NCBI GenBank assembly: GCA_013359265.1
Contig: JABWCD010000012.1
Span: forward strand, 72,458-136,457
From: Candidatus Hydrogenedentota bacterium
Lineage (GTDB): Bacteria; Hydrogenedentota; Hydrogenedentia; Hydrogenedentales; SLHB01
Reading direction: 5' to 3'
DNA: 64,000 bases
Position numbers and translations under genes: made by a program. How positions within the stretch are numbered: position 1 is the first letter of the stretch; each line of letters opens with the position of its first letter. Below the pieces are notes generated by a model that was not told the origin of the DNA, ran no database searches, and saw nothing but the letters and a program-made list of their open reading frames with translations. Below are positions 42,920 to 52,676 of the stretch, in pieces.

Positions 42920-43972
42920 GCAGATTCGCGGAAGTTGCTCGCCGCTCGGCATGTCGAGAATTCGGACGCTGCCGATGCGGCTTTCGATCGTGACGCGGGC
43001 GGGACTGGAATCCAACACTTCGCCGATAACGGCGGGAGTCGTGTCCACGGCGTGACCGCGCAGCGTATCGAGTGCGCGATCGGCATCCGAATGGTCTACG
43101 ATCGCGACGAAGCGCCCTTCGTTTGCAACGGCCAAAGGGTCGAGTCCCAAAAGTTCGCACGCGCCGCGGACGTCGTCGCGGACGGGTATTGCCGATTCGC
43201 GCAGATGCACAGCGCGTCCGGAGGCGGCCGCAATCTCGTTGACGGCGCTGGTCAGTCCGCCGCGTGTCAGATCGCGCAAACAACGGATGGCGACGTTTTC
43301 GCGCAGCAACGCCAATACGGGGGCGGCGAGCGGCGCGCAGTCGCTGGTGAGCGTCGTTTCGAATTCGAGCCCTTCCCGCACGGCCATAACCGCGATTCCA
43401 TGACGCCCCAGATCGCCGCTGACCAACACTGCATCGCCGGGTTGAATCGATCGCGGCGCGATGACGCGGCCGTGTTCGATTACGCCAATACCGGCGGTAT
43501 TGATGAACACGCCGTCGCCGTGACCGTGTTCTACGACTTTTGTGTCACCGGTGACGATTTGTATGTTGGAGGCTTCCGCGGCCCGCTGCATGGATGCCAC
43601 GATATCGGACAAGACCTGCGTGGGCAGTCCGGCTTCGACAATGAATCCGGCGCTGAGGTACAGCGGCCGCGCACCGGCCATCGCGAGATCGTTCACCGTG
43701 CCGTACACCGCGAGCGATCCAATATCTCCGCCGGGAAAGACGAGCGGTTGTATCACAAACGAGTCGGTCGTGAAGGCGAACCGCGTGCCGTCGACTGCGA
43801 ATACGGCCGCGTCGTGGTCCTGGCGGAGGAGGTCATTGTCGAACTGTGACTTGAAGACACGCTCGATTAGACGGTGCATGGCCGTTCCGCCGCCGCCGTG
43901 AATCATGGTGATTTGTTCGTCCTGCGGAAGCGGAAGCGGACAGGACAGAGATTCGGGCGTCTGGCCGTTCAT
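42917..43972 (-). CDS. hypE: hydrogenase maturation factor HypE
   Basis: A 351 aa carbamoyl-dehydratase that makes the cyanide ligand of the [NiFe] site from HypF-delivered carbamoyl. It has the PurM/AIR-synthase fold: MIHGGGGTAMHRLIERVF, DHDAAVFAVDG, GTVNDLAMAGARPLYLSAGF and RDLTRGGLTSAVNEIA. It ends in the required C-terminal PRIC, whose Cys carries the thiocyanate. ATG 43972 is 1 base after the hypD stop. The stop codon uses the TA at the end of the adjacent MITE-like element. Last gene of the hydrogenase operon. Confidence 0.96.
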   Translation of the reverse strand: MNGQTPESLSCPLPLPQDEQITMIHGGGGTAMHRLIERVFKSQFDNDLLRQDHDAAVFAVDGTRFAFTTDSFVIQPLVFPGGDIGSLAVYGTVNDLAMAGARPLYLSAGFIVEAGLPTQVLSDIVASMQRAAEASNIQIVTGDTKVVEHGHGDGVFINTAGIGVIEHGRVIAPRSIQPGDAVLVSGDLGRHGIAVMAVREGLEFETTLTSDCAPLAAPVLALLRENVAIRCLRDLTRGGLTSAVNEIAAASGRAVHLRESAIPVRDDVRGACELLGLDPLAVANEGRFVAIVDHSDADRALDTLRGHAVDTTPAVIGEVLDSSPARVTIESRIGSVRILDMPSGEQLPRIC

Positions 43973-43973
43973 G

Positions 43974-45089
43974 CTATGCGCACGGGCCTGCGAGAACGGC
44001 AGGTTCGGACTGCTTGTACCGGTAATAGGCCGCACAGGCGCCTTCGCCGGAGACCATCGGCGCGCCGAGTGGATGGTCAGGTGTGCAGCGGGTGCCGAAC
44101 GCGGGGCACTCGCGCGGCTTCTTCACGCCGCGCAGCACGAGCCCGCTGATGCAATCCTCGGATTCGTGCGCGACGATTTCCGAGACGTCGAAGCGGCGCT
44201 CCGCGTCGTAGCGGTCGAACGGCGGGCGCAACGCGAGTCCGCTGCGCGCAATCGTACCGATGCCGCGCCACCCGCGTGGCGCGATCTGATACACGGTCTC
44301 GATAAGGCGCTGCGCGTGCCGGTTGCCTTCGCGCGACACGGATCGCGCATATTGGTTTTCGACTTCCGCCCGGCCTTCCTCCAATTGGCGCACGCACAGG
44401 AGCACGCCATGGAGGATGTCAAGCGGTTCGAACCCGGTTACGACGATTGGCACATTATACTTCTTTGCGAGCGGCTCGTATTCGGTATAGCCCATAATCG
44501 TACAGACGTGGCCCGCCGCAAGGAATCCGTTTACTCGGCAATCGGGTGACGAGAGAATGGCTTCCATCGCCGGCGGGACGAGCACGTGTGAACAGAGGAT
44601 GGAGAAGTTCTCGATATTTGATTGGTGTGCCTGAAACACGGCCAATGCATTTGCAGGCGCCGTGGTTTCGAATCCCACCGCGAAGAAGACAACCTGCTTG
44701 CCGGGGTTGTTCTTTGCGAGATTGAGCGCGTCCAACGGCGAATACACGATGCGCACGTCCGCGCCGGACGCTTTCGCGCGGAACAGGTCGTCGCGGCTTC
44801 CGGGGACGCGCAGCATATCGCCAAAGGAACAGAAGACGGCGTCTGGCTGGCGCGCGATGGCAATGGCCTTGTCGATGAGTTCGACGGGCGTGACGCAAAC
44901 GGGACAGCCGGGGCCGTGGATCAATTCGATCGCCGGCGGAAGCAACTCGTCAATCCCAAACTTGACGATGGCGTGGGTCTGCCCGCCGCACACTTCCATG
45001 ATGGCGTGCGGCCCGGTTGTAACGCGGCGAATTTCATCCGCAATTCTGCGCGCATTGGATGCATCGCGGTATTCGTCGATGTATTTCAC
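43974..45089 (-). CDS. hypD: hydrogenase maturation factor HypD
   Basis: A 371 aa Fe-S protein forming the HypCD scaffold on which Fe(CN)2CO is assembled. [41 protein letters not shown] and [19 protein letters not shown] are all conserved, and the C-terminal Cys set ([27 protein letters not shown]) binds the [4Fe-4S] cluster. The GTG start at 45089 overlaps the hypC stop (GTGA). Confidence 0.97.
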   Translation of the reverse strand: MKYIDEYRDASNARRIADEIRRVTTGPHAIMEVCGGQTHAIVKFGIDELLPPAIELIHGPGCPVCVTPVELIDKAIAIARQPDAVFCSFGDMLRVPGSRDDLFRAKASGADVRIVYSPLDALNLAKNNPGKQVVFFAVGFETTAPANALAVFQAHQSNIENFSILCSHVLVPPAMEAILSSPDCRVNGFLAAGHVCTIMGYTEYEPLAKKYNVPIVVTGFEPLDILHGVLLCVRQLEEGRAEVENQYARSVSREGNRHAQRLIETVYQIAPRGWRGIGTIARSGLALRPPFDRYDAERRFDVSEIVAHESEDCISGLVLRGVKKPRECPAFGTRCTPDHPLGAPMVSGEGACAAYYRYKQSEPAVLAGPCA

Positions 45090-45340
45090 GACGAAGCGCC
45101 GCCAGATTCTTCGAGTTCACCGAGTTGGTCCAAGTAGTCGAAAATCCTTTCCGCTTCGGCGTCGTTGACAATGCTGATTCCGACGCCGGCGTGTACGAGC
45201 ACGTATTGTCCTTCACTGGCTTCGGGCAGGAGCGCAAGCGAGACCTCCTTCACCATACCGCCGAAACTGACGCGGGCCTTTCTGAGAATCGGATCGCCTT
45301 CGTCGATCGACAGGATTTCGCCGGGCACGGCTAGGCACAT
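45086..45340 (-). CDS. hypC: hydrogenase maturation chaperone HypC/HupF family
   Basis: 84 aa. It begins MCLAVPGEI, whose Cys2 (exposed after Met removal) holds the iron. [29 protein letters not shown] is the typical OB-fold core. It carries iron between HypD and the large-subunit precursor. It starts within the end of hypF (10 bp overlap) and its stop overlaps hypD. Confidence 0.97.
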   Translation of the reverse strand: MCLAVPGEILSIDEGDPILRKARVSFGGMVKEVSLALLPEASEGQYVLVHAGVGISIVNDAEAERIFDYLDQLGELEESGGASS

Positions 45341-47697
45341 CGCGACGGCTCCGCGGGGTGTCGCATCGCAAATACTGCCTGTCCTAATGCGATACCGCCG
45401 TCGTTTGGCGGGACGAAGCGGTGCCAATGGGGAAGGAAGCCGTTGTCAGTGAGCAGTGCGATGGTTCGTTCGGCGAGCACCGAATTTTGGAAGCAGCCGC
45501 CGCTAAGTACAACCTCGTAGAGATGGGCGCGGCGCGAGACTTCGAGAATAGCCGTGGCAAGCGAATCGTGAAAGCACGCTGCGATGTGCTGCGGTGGTTC
45601 GTCGTTGCGCACATCAGCGGCCAGGGCGCGTATGACGGGCGCCCAATCCAGGACAATTCCGTCCCCGCGTTCGATCACGTCAAACCGGTACGCAGCACCA
45701 TGGGCCGGCGCGTCCTTCGCGAGTGCTTCCAGCAACATTGCCGCCTGGCCTTCGTAGGATGCGCGCTGGCATACACCGCAAATGGATGCGACGGCGTCGA
45801 AGAGCCGGCCCGCGCTGGTCGTGACCGGCGAATTGATGCGATTCTGTATCATGGCGATAAGCGTTGGGATTTCATCGCCGCGAAAGGCGCGCAACGTCGG
45901 GATGAGCCCGAGTCGAGCGGGATTCAATCTATCAAGCGCGGACCGCGAAACTTCTACGGGCATTGCACCGGATTCCATGAGCACCGAGAGCGCGGACCGG
46001 CGCGGTTCGCGGATGGCCTGGTCGCCGCCGGGGAGCCGGAATTCGCGCAGGTGCGCGATGCGCGTGAAGCCATCCCGGGTGGCGCGAAGAAACTCCCCGC
46101 CCCAGATTCTGCCGTCGGTACCCAAGCCTGTCCCGTCCCACGACACGCCAAGAACGGGGCCTTCGAGTTTGTGCTCGGCCATGCACGCGAGGATGTGCGC
46201 GTAGTGGTGCTGCACACCGCGCACCGGCAGGGAAGTCGCGCGGGCGAGCTTTGTGCTTGCGTAATCGGGGTGCAAATCGCACGCGACTTGCTCGGCGCTG
46301 CCGCCAAAGAGCCGCGTCATCGCCGAGACTTCGCGTTTGAATGCGTCGACGGCCTGGACTGACTCCAAGTCGCCGATGTGCTGGCTGACGAATACCTGGC
46401 AGCCCTTGGAAACAGCGACCGTGTTCTTCAGGTGCGCGCCCGCCGAAAGGGTGCACGGACCTGTTTCGCCGCAATCGATGGGCAGCGGCGCGTAGCCGCG
46501 CGCGCGGCGCAGCACCATTTCGCGGCCGGCGATGACGCGCGCGATCGAGTCGTCCATCTGACGCACGATGGGGCGGTCGTGAACAAGAAAGAAATCGGCG
46601 ATGCCGCCGAGGCGTTCCAGCGCCTCGTGTTCGTCAATGCAGATGGGTTCGTCGCTCTTGTTGCCGCTGGTCGCGACGATGGGAAAACCGAGTTCGTCCA
46701 AGAGCAGGTGATGCAATGGCGTGTAGGGCAGCATGACGCCGAGCGTGGCGACGCCCGGCGCGACGTTGGCCGCTACGCGAACGCACGCCCGCCTGCGGTT
46801 CAGCAATACTATCGGCGACTCGGGCGACACGAGCAGCGCCGCCTCGAGCGGTAACACGTCGCAGTCGGCCCGAACCATATCGAGATCGGGATACATGACT
46901 GCGAACGGCTTTTCATCGCGGTGCTTTCGTTTTCGCAGCAGGGCAACCGCGTGCGCGTCGCGCGCGTCGGCAACGAGCTGGAACCCGCCCAAGCCCTTCA
47001 CGGCCACGATGCGGCCCGCGCGCACCTCCGTCGCCGCCATGAGCAGCGCGTCATGGTGCGACGCGTACACGTCGCCTTCGGGTCCCCAAATGGATATTGA
47101 CGGACCGCAATTCGCGCAGGCGATGGGTTGCGCGTGGAACCGCCGGTCGGCGGGGTCCTCGTATTCGTCGCGGCACTGCGCACACATTCGGAATGCGCGC
47201 ATCGACGTGTTGGGCCGGTCATAAGGCATCGCGTGCACGAGGGAGAAACGTGGCCCGCAGTGGGTGCAGTTGATAAATGGATAGCGGTAGCGCCGGTTCG
47301 AGGGGTCACGCATTTCGCGCAGACACTCCGCGCACACGGCAATATCCGGCATGACAAACGCGCTGGTGTCACCATCCTTTTCGCTGTCTACAATCGCGAA
47401 CTCCCGGGCATGTACCGGTGCGAGATGGACGACATCCATGGTCTCGATGCGCGAGAGGGGCGGCTTTTCGGCATGCAACCGCCGAAGAAACGACTGGACG
47501 GCGGCCGACTGACCCTCGGCGTCGATGACGAGGCCGTACGGCGAGTTCGCGACTGTGCCTACGAGATCGAGTTCAAGCGCGAGGCGATACACGAATGGGC
47601 GAAAGCCGATGCCCTGTACCGCGCCGCGCACCACGACGTGCACGCGAACGATTTCGTGCGAGCCGACAGCGTGCGTGTGGATAGTGTTCACGTCCAT
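45331..47697 (-). CDS. hypF: carbamoyltransferase HypF
   Basis: A 788 aa multi-domain enzyme that converts carbamoyl phosphate and ATP to carbamoyl-adenylate and passes it to HypE. Domains in order: acylphosphatase (VVVRGAVQGIGFRPFVYRLA), zinc-finger pairs (CAECLREM, CTHCGPRF; CAQCRDEY, CANCGPSI), YrdC-like (KGLGGFQLVADARD, KRKHRDEKPFAVM) and Kae1-like (VQHHYAHILACMAEH, LSGGCFQNSVLAE). Length and order match the family. It starts 10 bases after the hypB stop. Confidence 0.97.
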   Translation of the reverse strand: MDVNTIHTHAVGSHEIVRVHVVVRGAVQGIGFRPFVYRLALELDLVGTVANSPYGLVIDAEGQSAAVQSFLRRLHAEKPPLSRIETMDVVHLAPVHAREFAIVDSEKDGDTSAFVMPDIAVCAECLREMRDPSNRRYRYPFINCTHCGPRFSLVHAMPYDRPNTSMRAFRMCAQCRDEYEDPADRRFHAQPIACANCGPSISIWGPEGDVYASHHDALLMAATEVRAGRIVAVKGLGGFQLVADARDAHAVALLRKRKHRDEKPFAVMYPDLDMVRADCDVLPLEAALLVSPESPIVLLNRRRACVRVAANVAPGVATLGVMLPYTPLHHLLLDELGFPIVATSGNKSDEPICIDEHEALERLGGIADFFLVHDRPIVRQMDDSIARVIAGREMVLRRARGYAPLPIDCGETGPCTLSAGAHLKNTVAVSKGCQVFVSQHIGDLESVQAVDAFKREVSAMTRLFGGSAEQVACDLHPDYASTKLARATSLPVRGVQHHYAHILACMAEHKLEGPVLGVSWDGTGLGTDGRIWGGEFLRATRDGFTRIAHLREFRLPGGDQAIREPRRSALSVLMESGAMPVEVSRSALDRLNPARLGLIPTLRAFRGDEIPTLIAMIQNRINSPVTTSAGRLFDAVASICGVCQRASYEGQAAMLLEALAKDAPAHGAAYRFDVIERGDGIVLDWAPVIRALAADVRNDEPPQHIAACFHDSLATAILEVSRRAHLYEVVLSGGCFQNSVLAERTIALLTDNGFLPHWHRFVPPNDGGIALGQAVFAMRHPAEPSRCA

Positions 47698-47707
47698 CCC
47701 GCCTTCT

Positions 47708-48367
47708 CTACGCCGATGAAGGAACTCCGCCGGCGCGCGTCAGCCAGCCCGTCCACGCGTCAATACCTTCGCCGGTGCGGCAGGACGTGCGCAGAATACG
47801 CGCCTTCGGATTGATCGTTTGAATGTAGCCGGCGAACACGGTTTCGTCGAAATCGACGTACGGAAGCAAGTCGATTTTGTTCAGTACGACAACATCCGTG
47901 GTCCGGAAAAGCTTGGGATATTTTGCCGGTTTGTCGTGGCCTTCGGCGGTACTGACAATCGCGACGCGCGCGGTCTCGCCGAGATCGAAATCGACGGGGC
48001 ACACGAGATTGCCGACGTTCTCGATCAAGAGTAAATCCAGATCGTGCATCGGCAGGCGGTCAAGCGCGCGGCTAACGAGGTTCGCTTCGAGATGGCAACC
48101 GCCGGCGGTCTGAATCTGCACGACAGGCACACCGTGTACGGCGATGCGTTGCGCGTCGAGCGTCGTGTCGGGATCGCCTTCGAGCACGCCTACGCGGACG
48201 CGCCCCGCGAGCGCGCGCAACGCGGACTCGATTAACGACGTTTTCCCCGAACCGGGCGCGCTGATGAGGTTGACCGCGGCCACGCCGGCGCCACGCAGGC
48301 GTTCGCGAATGCCGCCGGCGATTTCGTCGTTGACCTTCATTACCTTTTGGATGACTTCGATTTCCAT
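47708..48367 (-). CDS. hypB: hydrogenase nickel-insertion GTPase HypB
   Basis: A 219 aa GTPase that with HypA inserts Ni into the large subunit. The P-loop is SAPGSGKTSLIES, with LEGDPDTTLDAQRI, the metal-site region TAGGCHLEANLV, IENVGNLVCPVDFDLGE and NKIDLLPYV. There is no His-rich N-terminus, so nickel storage is unlikely. ATG 48367 with AGGTG upstream is preferred to GTG 48376. Confidence 0.96.
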   Translation of the reverse strand: MEIEVIQKVMKVNDEIAGGIRERLRGAGVAAVNLISAPGSGKTSLIESALRALAGRVRVGVLEGDPDTTLDAQRIAVHGVPVVQIQTAGGCHLEANLVSRALDRLPMHDLDLLLIENVGNLVCPVDFDLGETARVAIVSTAEGHDKPAKYPKLFRTTDVVVLNKIDLLPYVDFDETVFAGYIQTINPKARILRTSCRTGEGIDAWTGWLTRAGGVPSSA

Positions 48368-48421
48368 ATTCAACACCTGTTCTCAGGCCTTCCCGGACGG
48401 ACTCCCGCTCGATGCGCCGCT

Positions 48422-48766
48422 TTAGTCGCGCAAGGTCACCGAGCGCAGGACGAGTTCGTTGCCGTGCACGACGCGGCCGCCGCCCGCGCCGCATTCAGGG
48501 CACCGCCACACGGGCTCCCCGGGACGGAAAATCGTTTCGCACGACTCGCACAGCACTTCGACGGGGACTTCCGTCCAATCGAACTCGGCGCCCTCGGCGT
48601 TCGTGCCGTGGCTAATCGCCTGGAATGCAAACGACATCATTTCGGGAACGACCTGGCTCAGCGCGCCAACGTCGATCGCCACACGGACCACGGGCAACTC
48701 GCCATTCTGTTTCGAAATGTCGAGGGCCACATCGAGTATGCGTTTTACGATACTGAGTTCGTGCAT
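48422..48766 (-). CDS. hypA: hydrogenase nickel chaperone HypA
   Basis: 114 aa. MHELSIVKRIL has the N-terminal Met-His-Glu nickel site. Two CxxC pairs (CESC, CPEC) form the zinc site. It overlaps the end of the maturation protease gene by 22 bases, so the two are translationally coupled; hypB follows 54 bases on. Confidence 0.96.
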   Translation of the reverse strand: MHELSIVKRILDVALDISKQNGELPVVRVAIDVGALSQVVPEMMSFAFQAISHGTNAEGAEFDWTEVPVEVLCESCETIFRPGEPVWRCPECGAGGGRVVHGNELVLRSVTLRD

Positions 48767-49266
48767 GGGTCCGATTCCGCATTACTGCCGTGCGCGATGC
48801 CCAGGACGAGCGCCTCGATTCTATCCGAAACTACTTCGACGGCGCGCGAAACCTCCGTGGACATCGTACCGCCGGCGCCAAAATCGCGGCCTTCGATTGC
48901 GTACACGTGCAGGCGTGCGGGTAGGCGATCGAGAACACGCGCCAATTCGATCGATTCGGCAACGCTGAACGCGTGCGTCGAGTAGCGGAAAAACCTCGCG
49001 GGCAATGATCGTTCGTGGGCCGCGAACTCGTAGATTTGACCAGATTCGCCGCCGGAGTCCGCCGCGTCAACCAGAAAAACGGTTTCGCCCGATTGCCATG
49101 CTTCCATCAGCGACGCACCCTCGCCGCTGTGGTCGATAATGTGCACGCCGGGCAGGGCGCGGGAACGGATGTTATCGGCGACGCGAGGGCCCGCCGCGTC
49201 GTCGCCGCGCAGGCGGTTGCCGACGCCAATGACCAGCATGCGAAGCTGTTCGCCGTTGTTGCCCAT
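48745..49266 (-). CDS. hydrogenase maturation endopeptidase (HyaD/HybD/FrcD-type)
   Basis: A 173 aa protease of the M52/HybD fold. VIGVGNRLRGDDAAGPRVAD contains the conserved nickel-sensing Asp after GN-x-x-x-x-DD. FLVDAADSGGESG holds the second acidic site and FRYSTHAFSVAESI the His region. It should remove the C-terminal peptide of the large subunit after Ni insertion; the upstream large subunit ends [13 protein letters not shown], so about nine residues would be cut off. It starts 10 bases after the large-subunit stop. Confidence 0.92.
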   Translation of the reverse strand: MGNNGEQLRMLVIGVGNRLRGDDAAGPRVADNIRSRALPGVHIIDHSGEGASLMEAWQSGETVFLVDAADSGGESGQIYEFAAHERSLPARFFRYSTHAFSVAESIELARVLDRLPARLHVYAIEGRDFGAGGTMSTEVSRAVEVVSDRIEALVLGIAHGSNAESDPCTNSVS

Positions 49267-49276
49267 TGTCCATCTC

Positions 49277-50578
49277 TCAGTCGCGGTCCACGTGCAGTCT
49301 CAGAAAATGACAGGAGCACGAGATGCACGGATCGTAGTTGCGGACGGCCTGTTCGCAGCGCCACGTCAGTTTGTCGTCGGGCAGATCGGCATGCCGTGGG
49401 ACGAACGCCGCAAGGTCTTCCTCCATGGTGCGCTGGTTCTGCGCAGTCGGCGGCGCGATGCGCGCGTCGGTGATGACGCCGTTGTCGTCGATTGCGTAGG
49501 TGTGATAGCAGATGCCGCGCGGGGCTTCGCTGCAGCCGTGACCGCGTCCCGCGCGCGGCGCGAGTTCAATGAACGGTTTCTCCGGCTCCTCGTACGACTC
49601 GATGATGCGAAGCGATTCCTCGCACGCGTACAGGGTCTCGAAACCGCGCACGACGATGCTCTTGAACGGGTTCGTACACGGTGGCGTCACGCCAATTTCC
49701 TGCGCGAGCTCCCGGCAGCGCGGTGTGAGCCGGTCAAAGTTGAGATTGAAGCGCGCAAGCGGTCCGACGTGGTACGCGCCGCGCAGCTTGACGAACGAAT
49801 GCAGCGAAGTCGAGTGCTTGACGTGCTCTTCCTCGAAATGCTTGAAGAAGTCCTCAATCGGAATATCGAGGCCCCTGTTCGAGACAAGCCGCCCTTCCCA
49901 GAGCGGGTATTCGCCGGGGTGGCGCATCGCGACGAACTCGTAGTCGCGTTCAAAGTCCGGAAACTCGAAGGTCGAAACCAGCTTTGTAAGCGCCACCGAC
50001 GCGTCACAAGCCCAGAGGAGGTCGTCGCGCATGGCGAGCAACTGTTTCTTCGTTGGCGTCCTGTAGAAGCCGCCGACGCGAAGGTTGATCGGATGGATTT
50101 CGCGGCCGCCAACGACCGTCATCAGTTCATTGCCAATCTTCTTGAGGCGCAACGCGTTCTTGACGACATCGGGGTGGTCTTTTGCCATCTGGATGGCGTC
50201 TTCGTAGCCGAGAAAGTCGGGCGCGTGAAGCATCGCCATGTGGAGTACGTGGCTTTCAATCCATTCACCGCAATAGACAAGACGGCGCAGTTCGCGGATG
50301 GGCCCGTCGATCTTCGCGCCAACGATGGACTCCATCGCGCTGATGGAGCTGGACTGGTACGCGATGGGACAAATGCCGCAGATGCGCGCTGTGATGTCCG
50401 GAGCTTCGGTCCACTTTCGGCCTCGCAGGAACGCCTCGAAGAACCGGGGCGGTTCGAAGATTTTCAGCTTGACGTCAGAGACTTTGCCGTCTCGAATCTT
50501 GAGAAATAGGGCGCCTTCGCCTTCGACCCGCGCCATGTAGTCGACTTTTATGGTGCGCGACTTTTTAGCGTTGCTCAT
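49277..50578 (-). CDS. [NiFe] hydrogenase large (alpha) subunit, group 3b-like
   Basis: A 433 aa catalytic subunit that forms or splits H2. The N-terminal Ni ligands are in [15 protein letters not shown], and the C-terminal pair in [23 protein letters not shown] and [18 protein letters not shown] are typical of cytoplasmic group 3 enzymes of the sulfhydrogenase type. The C-terminal extension after the last His is the processing peptide. ATG 50578 lies inside the small-subunit gene (14 bp overlap), which fixes the start. Group assignment rests on the four-subunit context with beta and gamma homologues. Confidence 0.94.
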   Translation of the reverse strand: MSNAKKSRTIKVDYMARVEGEGALFLKIRDGKVSDVKLKIFEPPRFFEAFLRGRKWTEAPDITARICGICPIAYQSSSISAMESIVGAKIDGPIRELRRLVYCGEWIESHVLHMAMLHAPDFLGYEDAIQMAKDHPDVVKNALRLKKIGNELMTVVGGREIHPINLRVGGFYRTPTKKQLLAMRDDLLWACDASVALTKLVSTFEFPDFERDYEFVAMRHPGEYPLWEGRLVSNRGLDIPIEDFFKHFEEEHVKHSTSLHSFVKLRGAYHVGPLARFNLNFDRLTPRCRELAQEIGVTPPCTNPFKSIVVRGFETLYACEESLRIIESYEEPEKPFIELAPRAGRGHGCSEAPRGICYHTYAIDDNGVITDARIAPPTAQNQRTMEEDLAAFVPRHADLPDDKLTWRCEQAVRNYDPCISCSCHFLRLHVDRD

Positions 50579-51347
50579 GGCGCTCGCTTTCCTTCCGGTA
50601 CGCGTCTTTGCCCGCATAAAAGGTGCGGAATTTCCGCACCACGTCCGCGCGGTCCGTGCCGAGCTTGCCGAACCATGCCGCGAGCGACGCGGTGTTCGGC
50701 GTTTCCATCGGGCCGTAGCAACTGTAGCACCCGCGATTGTACGACGGGCAGATCGAGCCGCAGCCCGCGTGGGTGACGGGCCCCATGCAGGGGATCCCTT
50801 GCGCAACCATCACGCAGGGAATACCGCGGCGTTTGCACTCGATGCAGAGGCTGTGCGACGCGACATTGGGTTTGTGCCCATGCAGGAACGCATTGAGCAC
50901 CTCCACCAACTGCAACTTATTGATGGGGCACCCCTGCAACTCGAAGTCGACGTAGATGTGGCTGCTGATGGGAGTGGAGGCTGCGAGCGTGCTGATGTAC
51001 CCCGGCGAGGCGTAGACGTATTTCGTGTACTCCGCGACGTCCGCAAAATTGCGCAGCGCCTGAATTCCGCCGGACGTGGCGCAAGCGCCGATCGTGATCA
51101 CGCACTTCGATTGTTTGCGGATTTTTTGGATACGCTCCGCGTCGTGCGAGGTGGTAATCGATCCTTCGACGAGCGACACGTCATAGGGGCCTTTGACGAC
51201 GGCGCGCGTCGCTTCGGGGAAATAGGCGATTTCGACGGCGTCCGCTACGGCGAGCAGCTCGTCCTCGCAATCGAGGAGGCTGAGTTGGCACCCGTCGCAC
51301 GACGCGAACTTCCACACGGCAAGTTTCGGTTTATGCGCGGCGGCCAT
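50565..51347 (-). CDS. [NiFe] hydrogenase small (delta) subunit
   Basis: A 260 aa electron-transfer subunit with three Fe-S clusters. The proximal-cluster Cys are in [28 protein letters not shown] and [10 protein letters not shown]; the medial and distal sets are in [30 protein letters not shown] and GCYSCYGPM. The short form without a Tat signal matches cytoplasmic group 3 enzymes. It starts 1 base after the flavin-subunit stop. Confidence 0.94.
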   Translation of the reverse strand: MAAAHKPKLAVWKFASCDGCQLSLLDCEDELLAVADAVEIAYFPEATRAVVKGPYDVSLVEGSITTSHDAERIQKIRKQSKCVITIGACATSGGIQALRNFADVAEYTKYVYASPGYISTLAASTPISSHIYVDFELQGCPINKLQLVEVLNAFLHGHKPNVASHSLCIECKRRGIPCVMVAQGIPCMGPVTHAGCGSICPSYNRGCYSCYGPMETPNTASLAAWFGKLGTDRADVVRKFRTFYAGKDAYRKESERHEQR

Positions 51348-51348
51348 G

Positions 51349-52188
51349 TCACACCTCCCAGATATCGAGCAGACGCTTGACGTCGTCGTAGCGGAAGACC
51401 GGGCCGTCTTTGCACACGAACTTGGGCCCATATTGACAATGGCCACAGAACCCAACTGCGCATTTCATGTTTCGTTCCATGGACACAAATACATCGTCGG
51501 TTGGCAGGCCGCGCTTAACCAGCGCTTCGATGGTGTACTTCATCATGATCTCGGGACCGCAAACAAACGCGGTCGCATTGTACGGGTCGAACGGGGCGCG
51601 GGGGACGAGTTGGGTGACGACGCCGACGTGTCCGCGCCAGCCCCCGATCGATCGGTCGACGGTAACGAGCACGTCCATGTCGAAACGGCCGCGCCACCCT
51701 TCGAGTTCCTTGCGATAGAGGATATCGTTCGGCGTGCGGGCGCCGTAGAGAAGGACAAGGCGCCCGTACTTGCCGCGATTCGCGAGTACGTGATGCAGCA
51801 GCGGGCGTAGCGGAGCCAACCCGATACCACCGGTAACAACGACGATGTCCTGCCCCTCGGCGTCTTCGATGGGCCAACTGCGCCCGTAGGGCCCGCGGAC
51901 ACCAATCACCTGGCCCGCACGCAGCATGTCCATCGCGCGCGTGACGGTGCCGACGGCGCGGGTTGTGTGCACGAGCGTATCCGCGTCGGCAGGATTGCCG
52001 CTGATCGAGATGGCGACTTCGCCCACGCCGTAGATGTAGAGCATGTTGAACTGCCCCGGCTTGAACGGTTTCGCATTTGCCGGGTCGGGACGACGCAACT
52101 CGAACGTAAAGGTGTCGGACGTTTCCTTCCGGACCGCCTTGATACGGTGCGGTTGTGTCAGCATCGGGTCTGTGAGCGCGGTGTTCAT
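51349..52188 (-). CDS. hydrogenase FAD/NAD(P)-binding (gamma) subunit
   Basis: A 279 aa diaphorase-like subunit. The FAD region ([20 protein letters not shown]) is followed by NAD(P)-binding [20 protein letters not shown] and [11 protein letters not shown]. The C-terminal [17 protein letters not shown] supplies four Cys for a [2Fe-2S] cluster. It matches sulfhydrogenase gamma (HydG/HyhG) and dihydroorotate-dehydrogenase electron-transfer-type proteins. It links the hydrogenase to NAD(P)(H); which nucleotide is used cannot be read from sequence with certainty. Confidence 0.92.
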   Translation of the reverse strand: MNTALTDPMLTQPHRIKAVRKETSDTFTFELRRPDPANAKPFKPGQFNMLYIYGVGEVAISISGNPADADTLVHTTRAVGTVTRAMDMLRAGQVIGVRGPYGRSWPIEDAEGQDIVVVTGGIGLAPLRPLLHHVLANRGKYGRLVLLYGARTPNDILYRKELEGWRGRFDMDVLVTVDRSIGGWRGHVGVVTQLVPRAPFDPYNATAFVCGPEIMMKYTIEALVKRGLPTDDVFVSMERNMKCAVGFCGHCQYGPKFVCKDGPVFRYDDVKRLLDIWEV

Positions 52189-52210
52189 ATCATCAATGTT
52201 GTAAACGTGA

Positions 52211-52672
52211 TTAGGGTGCGTACAGATCGAGAAGTTGTAGACGTGTGGCTTCGAGCCGCTCGGAAACCACCGGCATGAGCCGCGCAAGGAACTGGTATCC
52301 GAATTCGTGGTCCGCTTCGCACGCGTCCCGCAATTGCTCGGATCCGAGACATACGCCACGCGTCAATTCGACTGCCCGGCCGTCGAACTTCCATTGGTAC
52401 GGCGGCGATAGCCACGACCAGCCGACCACCTTATTCGCCCCGAGCGTCTGGATGGTGACGGAACCGCGCGAGGGATGACGCACTTCGATCGCGATGCAAC
52501 CGTCGCGAATGAGGTAACAGCAGTCTGCGTCTTCACCCTCGCGAAACATGTACTCGTCCTCGCGTACGATTTTGAGCCGCGCAAAACTTGCCAGCAGATC
52601 GATGTGGCGCTCTTCCATGCCGCGGACGAATTCGTGTTCGGCGAGCAACTGCTTTACGTCTTTGGTCATCAT
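52211..52672 (-). CDS. cyclic-nucleotide-binding-domain protein of the hydrogenase operon
   Basis: 153 aa, a single CRP-type sensor domain: [20 protein letters not shown] and [20 protein letters not shown]. The second helix region is present, but there is no DNA-binding helix-turn-helix, so it is not a CRP/FNR-type transcription factor by itself. The usual Arg of the cAMP-binding PRSA segment is not obvious ([12 protein letters not shown]), so another ligand or a purely protein-protein role is possible. It sits between the beta and gamma subunit genes with short gaps (4 and 22 bases), suggesting a regulatory or structural part of the enzyme. Confidence 0.85.
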   Translation of the reverse strand: MMTKDVKQLLAEHEFVRGMEERHIDLLASFARLKIVREDEYMFREGEDADCCYLIRDGCIAIEVRHPSRGSVTIQTLGANKVVGWSWLSPPYQWKFDGRAVELTRGVCLGSEQLRDACEADHEFGYQFLARLMPVVSERLEATRLQLLDLYAP

Positions 52673-52676
52673 GTTC

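Noticed and set aside
50579-50806. N-terminal extension of the hydrogenase large subunit
   Set aside because: It lies within the small-subunit gene in another frame; the conserved protein begins at 50578.
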